A stretch of DNA of 42,385 bases. Source: Ceraceosorus guamensis. Lineage: Eukaryota > Basidiomycota > Exobasidiomycetes > Ceraceosorales > Ceraceosoraceae. Position 1 is the stretch's first letter. The number at the start of each line of letters is the position of its first letter. Made by a program: the position numbers and the translations under genes. The notes below the pieces were generated by a model that saw only the letters and a list, made by a program, of their open reading frames with translations, made no database searches and was not told where the DNA came from. Where the stretch lies: positions 1 through 42,385 of the forward strand of contig NW_020290117.1 in assembly GCF_003144195.1 (NCBI RefSeq), given 5' to 3'. Below are positions 35,434 to 42,385 of this stretch, piece by piece.

Positions 35434-37346
35434 ATGATGATCGGAGGTCCAAGTCTGACGCTCTTGCGGAGCTGCGCGCGACCAAGAAGCAATCTCGAAG
35501 CTTCGCCCTTCACCCGAGCATCGCTCTCATATTGTTATCGGAGCATGTCTAGCAAATCCGAACGATTCGTGCATGCCTTGGACGAGCGAAATCTTCCCAA
35601 AGGCTTTGCGGTCTCTGCGACGTACGCAGGTATCAAAGCTGCCATTTCGCCAGTCGCTACTCCACCCGCAGCCAAGACCAGCAACCTGAACCCCAAACCA
35701 GATCTGGCACTGATCGTCTCGGCAACTCCAGCTGCAGCAGCGGGCTGCTTTACTCGCAACGCATTCAAAGCTGCCCCAGTCGTGCTATCGAGTCAATTGC
35801 TGATAGATGGTGCTGGCTCACCGGCCGGTGCCAGAGCTCGAAGCGTGCTGGTCAATTCAGGCTGTGCAAACGCAGTGACGGGACTCAAAGGATTTCAAGA
35901 CGCTCAAGAGTGCGCTTCGACCATCGCCGAGCTCCTGCCTACTCCTCCAGCCGTGGCTGAGAAACAAGAGAGGGGCGATCTGCTGCCAAGAGGCAAGGAA
36001 ACGCTGCTGCTCAGTACCGGTGTCATTGGGGTGCCTTTGCCCATGCAGGCCATCAAGAAATGCTTGCCTCACTTGACCAGCGGAAATGTGCTCAGAAACG
36101 ACAAGGATGCTTGGTTGGAGACAGCCAGGGCCTTCATGACCACCGACACTTTCCCCAAGCTTCGTGCGCGGAGATTTGAGCTGGGTGGTAGAGATGTCAG
36201 CATCGTGGGCATTGACAAGGTGCGTTGCGCTGCCTAGCTGAAGGTTTGCAAGAGCGAGACACAGAGACGCGTGTATTGCAGTCTGACATTCGATGCCTGC
36301 GTCTGCGCCATCTGCTAGGGTGCTGGAATGATCCACCCTTCAATGTCGGGTCCTGTCCCCGCTCCTCAAGGTCTACATGCCACCTTGCTCGGCTTGGTTT
36401 GCACCGACGCTCCGATCGCTCCTCCCGCTTTGCAATCGGCATTGGAGCATGCCATGTCGCGTACATTCAACTGCATCAGCGTCGACGGCGACATGTCCAC
36501 CAACGACACGATCTTGTGTCTCGCCAATGGGCTAGCACCCGATTTGGAAGGGGAAGCTGGGGAATTGGCAATAGCAGAAGGCGAAGAGATCACCAAGGAG
36601 GGGCATCCTGAAGAGTACGCCGTCTTTGAAACGGAATTGACAGAATTTTGCAAAGAGTTGGCTCATCTCATCGTCAGAGATGGAGAGGGAGCTACAAAAT
36701 TCGTGGAGATCAAGGTAAAGAATGCGCCCACTTTCGAACATGCACACGCCATCGCTTCGAGCATCAGCACTTCCGCGTTGGTCAAGTGTGCTCTGCACGG
36801 GGGCGATGCGAATTGGGGAAGGATACTGTGCGCTGTGGGTTACGCCCCTTTGCCTCAGCTCGAGTCGTCAGCGCAGGAATGGCAAATCGATCCTACGCGG
36901 GTCACTGTCTCCTTTGTACCTCCAGAAGGCGCATCCGATGGTGGGCAGACACACGAGACACTCGTAGTGCTCAAAGATGGCGCTCCGCAAGCAGTCGACG
37001 AGGAGAAGGCAGGCCGCCTGTTAGCCTTGGAAGACATTAACATTGTGGTCGATCTTCAAGGCGGCAGCTTCGGTGCCGAAAGTGCTAAGGAGGAGGCTTG
37101 CTACTGGACTTGCGACTTTAGCAAAGAGTACATTTCTGTGAGCAAACGCTGAGTCACTCGAAGTGGAACGTGCGTGCATTTGAGCTAAGCGCCTACCTAA
37201 ATTTCCCGTCCTGGCCTCGTGTTGTCTACAGATCAACGGCGATTACAGGTGAGCTGGTCCTGAAGGATGCAAAAGTAAAGGCCTTGTGGAAGCTCTTTGA
37301 TCGCTGACCACGTCTACCATCCTCGTCGCTCGTCTACAGGTCCTGA
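35434..37346 (+). CDS. ARG7: ArgJ: glutamate N-acetyltransferase / ornithine acetyltransferase, mitochondrial
   Basis: Bifunctional enzyme of the acetyl cycle of arginine synthesis, moving acetyl from acetylornithine to glutamate in the mitochondrial matrix. Exons 35434-36219, 36319-37137, 37232-37248, 37340-37346; 542 aa. Residues 1-37 ([20 protein letters not shown] and onward) form a good presequence; the enzyme starts near MSSKSERF (38). The precursor self-cleaves before a Thr in the pattern GMI-P-ATL: here GAGMIHPSM (263-271), then an 11-residue insert [11 protein letters not shown], then ATLLG with the candidate nucleophile Thr284. Other blocks: [58 protein letters not shown], and the conserved end INGDYRS. 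The final Ser and stop come from a 7-nt exon; without that splice the protein would end INGDYR at 37251. Confidence 0.95.
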
Positions 37347-37497
37347 ATTTGTATCAGCCACGCATTACAATCTTACAATCACACATCCATCTCGCAATTG
37401 CACGTGTTGCCTGGACTAGAACCATTGATTGCCATGCCACGCGGGCTTCGCGGAAGGCGTCGAAGTGATCGTGGGATACTTTAAGTGCGCTTCCGCA

Positions 37498-38375
37498 TTA
37501 TCGCGGTGCGTCCGCATTCCTGAGCTGAGCGAATCGAGGTCGTGCCATGCTACCAATGAGAGCCGTGACTGGTCCTGGGCTACGCGAAGACGATGAAGTG
37601 CTCGAAGTGCTCTGAGCGAAGGTGGACCTGCCGAGAGAAGGCAAGTTCCAATCAAAAGAAGTCAGTTTTTGCTCCTGCCCTATCGTGTGAGACCCGCCTC
37701 CTATCACAGAAGCGAGCAGCCTTGTCTCGTAGCAATCGCTTCATGTGCGCTTGATGTTGCACCTCGCAGGGCTTCCACTTGGCAATCCCATGTCCCGGGC
37801 GGCAATACTCACGTGCTGAAGCCTCTCCTCTCTATCCTGTTGAGCTTCTTTGCGGTCCTAGCATTCGTCTGAGTCCTCTGACCTCTGACAGGAAAACCTT
37901 GAGCGTGTCTTCTTCCCTTATAAGACCCTACCGTCCTGTGATGCGTAATGTTGGCGACGTGCACCCGTCGAAGATCCGCTTCCAGTACGATTGACCTGAG
38001 AGGATCGTCTGCAGGATTATGTCTTTGGCTCGGAGGCAGCTTCGCGTCTGATGCAGAGCTACCCTCAGACCCGGAGCTTGCTCCTGGACCAGCCGAAGGC
38101 GAGGCCGAGGAAGAAGTGGAGCCGGAGTCGCTCAAGATGAAATTGACATCTGGAGTGGTGGGATTGGCTGGTCTTGCAGGGATAGAGCCTGGACTGGAAA
38201 GGTAGGCGGATAAAAGGTTGATCTGAGCATCCGTAAGGTTCTCTACTTTGGCATGTTTGTGCAACGAAAGACGAGAGCAAAGCTTGCTTGCTTGGCTGTA
38301 GCCTATGCCGTAGAAGGCTGTCAGGGCGATCCGCACCAGCTTGTCGTCTGGCAGGTGCGCTCCCAGAAGATACAT
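37498..38375 (-). CDS. SWS2: Mitochondrial small-subunit ribosomal protein uS13m (Sws2)
   Basis: Protein of the head of the mitochondrial small ribosomal subunit. The main exon starts with ATG at 38375 and reads [20 protein letters not shown], then [13 protein letters not shown] (helix-turn typical of S13), ending with [19 protein letters not shown] (150-168), [10 protein letters not shown] and ERRGFST. Residues about 61-128 are a Ser/Pro/Ala-rich insert not found in bacterial S13. Reading straight on, the stop is at 37809 (188 aa), a normal end for S13. The last codons, however, are also a strong donor (AC|GTGAGTATT), and splicing 37812-37628 joins in phase to 37627-37498, adding a Ser/Thr-rich tail (230 aa). 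I give the longer extent; the shorter form is the safe core. Divergent from NDUFA1. Confidence 0.85.
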
Positions 38376-38847
38376 CGTGCAAGCGGACCTCGCTGCTTGG
38401 ATTCGCCAGAGCGAGGCTGTGGTAGAGTAGGGCAAGGGGAGCCAACACGTGCAGCGCGGTGTGCTGGATGGTGTGAAGATGGACACCAAGATGAGTGATC
38501 AATCATTATTGATTACAGTCTGAACGTTGGGTCAGAAGCACGCCTCTTTTGAGCAGCCAGCCTGGTGATGAGAAGACCAAGGATTTCAAAAATCACGTGG
38601 CCATCCCGCGTATGCGCCTTCCAGGAGCAGCAAGCGAGCGCGCAGCGCGTGATTGGGCATCGCCAGCCTGCGTGCCAGCTTCATAGCTCCGATTCGATGG
38701 TGCACCATCAACCACCCTGTCCATCACAAGTCACCAGGACTCTTGACTCGAGACTGCAGCATCACGCTCTACTCGCAGGTCATCGCACAGTCCTCTCAGA
38801 CCACACTTTGCCGTTTCACAGCCTTCGACTTCGCACAGCCAGACACG
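38376..38847. promoter_or_regulatory. Shared divergent promoter of uS13m and NDUFA1
   Basis: 472 bases between the start codons of two divergent nuclear genes for mitochondrial proteins. AATCACGTGGCC at 38590 contains the E-box CACGTG, a common site for bHLH factors. Co-regulation is inferred from position only. Confidence 0.55.
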
Positions 38848-39651
38848 ATGCCTGTTCCCTGGGAAGCGATGATCCCTATGGGGTTGGTGGTGGTCATGTT
38901 CGGCGTCACTGGTACGGGTTACAACCTCGCTTCTCACATTGCTAATGGTGGAAGGGTGAGTGGGTCTCATCCGAGTTGCGGCATCTCGACATGAAGGGCA
39001 GCAGTGTCGAATTCGCCAGGATGAATCGGCATCCTTGTTGATGCGGCGTGAATGCCCTATCGGACAGCTGGAATTCGCCTGGTCGGGAGCTATGCACGTA
39101 CGAGAGGTACCTTAGCAACAAGGGTCTCGCACGAGGATGGTTGCTCATACATGGGACGCATACTGCGAAGCGACCGCCGCCATTCGACCTCATTGTTCTC
39201 GTTACGTGACTCAGCACACCATCCAGGGCTAACAAATACTTTTCCCGCCCATAGCCATTGCGTCACAACATTGACACTTGGGACGAGATGATGATGCGCA
39301 GGGATGAGAGGCTGACTGGGAAGTATAGAGGGCAAAGTGTGAGTGGTACTAGAGCCTGACATCACCATTCATTCGAGGACGGGTCGGATGGTGAATCAGC
39401 AGCGCTGCTATTCCTTCGCTTACCCATCACTCCACTTGTTCACCACCCATTACTTGTCCACTCGCCCACAGATAGATCCCAAGGCCCCTGCAGGCTACGC
39501 AACTTCATCGTGAGTACGAGCAGCGCTCATCTCAGGCGGGCATCCCAGGCGGGCATCACCGCAGTCAGAGCGCATGACTAATACGCCACCTGCTTCCGTA
39601 TCCTTTGTGGCACTCAGCATCTGGGAGACAGAGAAGGTCAAGGCATCCTGA
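38848..39651 (+). CDS. NDUFA1: NADH:ubiquinone oxidoreductase subunit NDUFA1 (MWFE/NIMM)
   Basis: Single-span accessory subunit of respiratory complex I membrane arm. Exons 38848-38955, 39255-39338, 39472-39509, 39618-39651; 87 aa. The N-terminus MPVPWEAMIPMGLVVVMFGV matches the fungal 9.5-kDa subunit (MPVPFEALIP type), with the span at residues 8-30. It continues with the conserved HNIDTWDEMMMRRDERLTG and KYRGQS, then IDPKAPAGYATSS. At that point reading on gives an immediate stop (TCG TGA at 39508-39513), but TC|GTGAGT is a donor, and splicing to 39618 gives the tail SIWETEKVKAS, closer to the length of fungal homologues (about 80-90). So the last exon is likely but not certain. The introns (299, 133 and 108 nt) are longer than the window average. 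Confidence 0.88.
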
Positions 39652-39941
39652 ACCTAGAGCGCAACTACGCTGCGTTCGCTGCGCTCTGTGACCAGCGGCC
39701 ATGTGCAAGAGCGACGAACGTTGCGACTCCGGCGAGCCAATGCATGCATTCACGTAGCTGCTTGAGGAGACAGATGTAGCACTGATCAGATTTGTTGCTT
39801 CTACGTCGGCTCTTTGAAGCATGGCGCCAAGAAATTCGACCCTCTGCAAATGATGCATGGAGACCGCAGCGGAATATCGCACCATCAAGTCTTTCACATA
39901 ACACTTGAGCGACTGAAAGTCTATGCATTCCAGATCGCATG

Positions 39942-41337
39942 CTACTCTATCCTCTCTTCCTTCATGAGGGTATGCACCAAACCTCTCAATTCCTTGCCCG
40001 CGCTCTTCTCGCCTAGCTGAAGTAAGCGAGCCCTAAGTGCTGCAGCCAGCCGGCTGCGAAGCAACCTGGCTTCGGGCTGATCTGCTCCGGAAGCTAAAGA
40101 ATTATGGGACCGACTGCCTGCTTGTGGCAAAGCGTAGCCGCCAGGCGGCGGAGGAGCTAGCGGAGTGGGTGGGGGATACTTGTCCGATGTTGGCGCTGGG
40201 TAATCGGTGTCTATGGACGAAGAGAAGGAAGAAATGTCGTCTGACACCGAAGAGCCGCTTGCGCGCGAGATAGAACGCGAGTCGGACATCGACACAGTGC
40301 TTGCAGCTTGATCTGAGGAAATCGGCGATGACGGTGTTCGCGATGCTGATGCCTTGGATGGGAGCAATGGCCCTAGCGTAGATTCTACAGGATCGCCGAA
40401 AGTGATTTTGATGTTTGCACCCGGTCTGGGCATCCATCTCGGGTGATTTCTAGGTTCAGGCATCATGGCGTCCAGCCCCTCGATCCAGATGGGTATCACG
40501 ATTGGCGTCTGTTCTCGATGAGATTCGAGCAGCAGTCTTCCAATGCCCCACTTGAACCTGCGACAGATGGCCTTGCGGGACATGTTGACATAACCTTCGG
40601 GGAATATATGCACCCATTGGCCCGTCAAGAGCTTGTCTATTGCTGTGTCTATCGAAGGTTGAAACACCCCTCGCCCTCGATCGGTGGACAACACCTGACC
40701 GTGCGTGAAAAAGTACCGGAAAAGGCTTGGAGGGGTCAGGTCCAAGAAGAGGTTGGACGGTCAGCCCGAGTGTCGCGGGAGTCTGTGGCGCATACACGCA
40801 CGCATTGGTGAACATAATGTCCGCTGCGCCCAAAGTCCAGCGCGTGGTCTCTTGTCGCTGAAAGGTGCTGAAAGGCAGCTTGCCAAAGATTGTGGGATCA
40901 TCCATTCTACGACCATGAGATACAGAATTGCAACTGAGTGCAAGCGAAGCCTTTTAGCGAGTCGATCTTTTACTTACACAGAAATGTGATTGGCGTCTGA
41001 AGAGGAGCAAATATCGTAAAGGCAGCAGGGGGCGATTAGCGTCTCCCTACCATTTCGATGGAATTTTGCACTACGCAAAGCTTACACGTCAGGATTCCCC
41101 TGCCATCTTTCCGCCGTCTGTCGTCGTACAGGATGTCCAAAAATCTTTCCATGCCCTTGATTTCCACGCTGGACGCCCATGGTCTCGACAAGAAGCCTCT
41201 GGAGAAGAGAGCAATTGTTGCTAAAATCAAGAGATATGCCGTGCCATGCTGAGCTTCATGGTCGCCTTTGACTGATGGCTTGTGTGCAGTGCTCGAGTGC
41301 AATTCGTCCACTCACAAACAAGCGGTCTGAGAGGCAT
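39942..41337 (-). CDS. TAZ1: Tafazzin, cardiolipin-remodelling transacylase
   Basis: Phospholipid-lysophospholipid transacylase that remodels cardiolipin, held in mitochondrial membranes facing the intermembrane space. Exons 41337-41316 (22 nt), 41220-41086, 40996-40978 (19 nt), 40906-40802, 40725-39942; 354 aa. The start MPLRPLVS leads into TIALFSRGFLSRPW, the membrane-associated helix. The acyltransferase motif I is ANHISVMDDP with His56 and Asp61 (HX4D); His56 sits in the 19-nt microexon and the Asp in the next exon. Next come RWTLGAADIMFTNALFR and GQVLSTDRG, then motif III HIFPEGYVN (FPEG 135-138), FKWGIGRLLLE, and PIVIPIWIEGLDAMMPE. After GDPVE there is a Ser-rich insert (about 195-260), and the C-terminus LLRSRLAAALRARLLQLG matches the tafazzin tail. 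The gene ends 290 bases from NDUFA1, convergent. Identity is firm; exon 1 is the least certain. Confidence 0.93.
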
Positions 41338-42385
41338 CCTGACGCCTCGAGAAGACGCCTTCGCGCTCAATGCCCCTTGTCCCTTTGGCTCTGAGCCTTG
41401 CCAGCGTCTTGGCGATTCTCAGCGTTCACGAGGCAATGATCCTCGAATTGACCATGAGCAGTAGCTTGCCTCACTCAAGACTTTGAGACTTTGAATGTTC
41501 TTAGAGGACCAGTATGGCGGTCCGTCCGGCAGCGGAAGGCGAAGCAGACATACAACATTGAACGCTGGTGAGCCCAAGCTGATGAGCCTTGAAAGACTCA
41601 TCATTTCAAACTTTTGACTCCAGACTTTGACTCACGTCAGAGTCAGAGTTACATACCAATCACGAATTGCTGGTCACGTTTCACAATTCTTCCTCGACCC
41701 GCGCGCCTCCGAGAACCCGACGCACACACAGCAACGCTAGCCAACCGACTTTGACTCAAAACTGACTTTGACTGCATTCATGACCGCGCCACACACGTGA
41801 TTCGGGAATCGCCCACCGGTACAGCATGCTGTGAGATCTGCGGCCTGCATATCCCAACGTTAGCTCGAAATATTTGAATCGACATCAAAATCAAGATTAA
41901 GGCCATTCACTCGTGAATGCACGCTGCTGTCGTGGCATGCTGATTCGAGGCCCGCCCGCCAAAAGAACATCCGGCGGAACGCTCCTCCTGCAGTCATGCG
42001 CTTCGCTTGACTTGAACGGTGGTAAGCAGGTGACGAGCACCAACGGTCGCCCGTACAACACCGGCAACGGTTTCGTCTGCCAACGCTCTGCACGCGCACT
42101 CGACAGGCTATCTGCAGGTACTGTAATGCACACACCTGTTGTGATGCACAGGCGGATGTGTTCGCTGTGACCGGTCGCGCGTACGAACGTTAGGCGGAGA
42201 ATTGCAAGCTTCGTCGTGCTTGAAAGAACGTTTCCCTCCCTCGACGTCGGATGGAGCATGAGTCTCACCGGAAGGACCCATATAGTAGTAGTCAGGAGCC
42301 CTGTTCTGCGCTCTGCCCTTCGTGCTGTGCACCTGCGCAAGTGATGGAGGGCCCGGTGCACGAAGTATGCAGCGCCATGTCGCCC
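41338..42385. other. Right end: tafazzin promoter and unresolved sequence
   Basis: About 1.05 kb. The first half has repeated GACTTTGACTC and TCACGTCAGAGTC words (41480-41780), upstream of tafazzin. On the minus strand 42324-42269 has an acceptor (GTGCACAG) and a donor (TCCG|GTGAGA) and can read TKGRAQNRAPDYYYMGPS, so it may be an internal exon of a gene that extends past the window edge. The open frames around 41900-42360 show no known family on either strand. Confidence 0.4.

Noticed and set aside
41897-42361. 154-codon open frame on the minus strand at the right edge
   Set aside because: No known family and an amino-acid mix typical of random reading; only a short candidate exon inside it has good splice borders.

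Overview
This window reads as nuclear DNA of a basidiomycete fungus. Genes are dense, split by many short introns (mostly 48-100 nt) with GTGAGT-type donors, and lie on both strands. Base composition is moderately GC-rich, and the protein families and splice style suit Ustilaginomycotina; I infer that lineage and cannot name a genus. I see no rRNA, convincing tRNA, CRISPR array, transposon, LTR element or virus-like element. Fourteen protein genes can be assembled exon by exon with consistent reading phase. All coordinates below are my own splice models.

Layout: 1-0.84 kb, translationally controlled tumour protein (TCTP; minus, 3' end outside the window). 1.82-4.56 kb, nine-exon DHA1-type MFS transporter (minus). 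6.46-8.32 kb, alpha/beta hydrolase ending in the peroxisomal signal ARL (plus). 8.43-10.62 kb, intronless MFS transporter (minus). 11.37-12.78 kb, palmitoyl-protein thioesterase (plus). 13.02-14.76 kb, Gfo/Idh/MocA oxidoreductase with a presequence-like N-terminus (minus). 16.02-22.39 kb, a very large protein joining a nucleotidyltransferase-like domain to ankyrin repeats (minus). 24.04-25.39 kb, short-chain dehydrogenase (plus). 25.60-28.62 kb, Mdm31 (minus). 31.19-34.43 kb, LisH/Flo8-like transcription factor (plus). 35.43-37.35 kb, ArgJ ornithine acetyltransferase (plus). 37.50-38.38 kb, mitochondrial ribosomal protein uS13m (minus). 38.85-39.65 kb, complex I subunit NDUFA1 (plus). 39.94-41.34 kb, tafazzin (minus).

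The right end is rich in mitochondrial functions: arginine precursor synthesis, mitoribosome, complex I and cardiolipin remodelling are adjacent, with Mdm31, another factor linked to mitochondrial membranes and cardiolipin, about 7 kb to the left. uS13m and NDUFA1 are divergent and share a 472-bp promoter. Whether this is functional clustering or chance cannot be decided from one genome.

The most novel-looking items are the 1,906-residue nucleotidyltransferase-ankyrin protein; a 19-nt microexon carrying the catalytic His of tafazzin; a 7-nt last exon in ArgJ; a probable GC-AG intron; three exact copies of the 12-mer CATGCATGCATG, all upstream of genes; and a dense family of short TCACGA/GAGTCA words in the long intergenic spaces.
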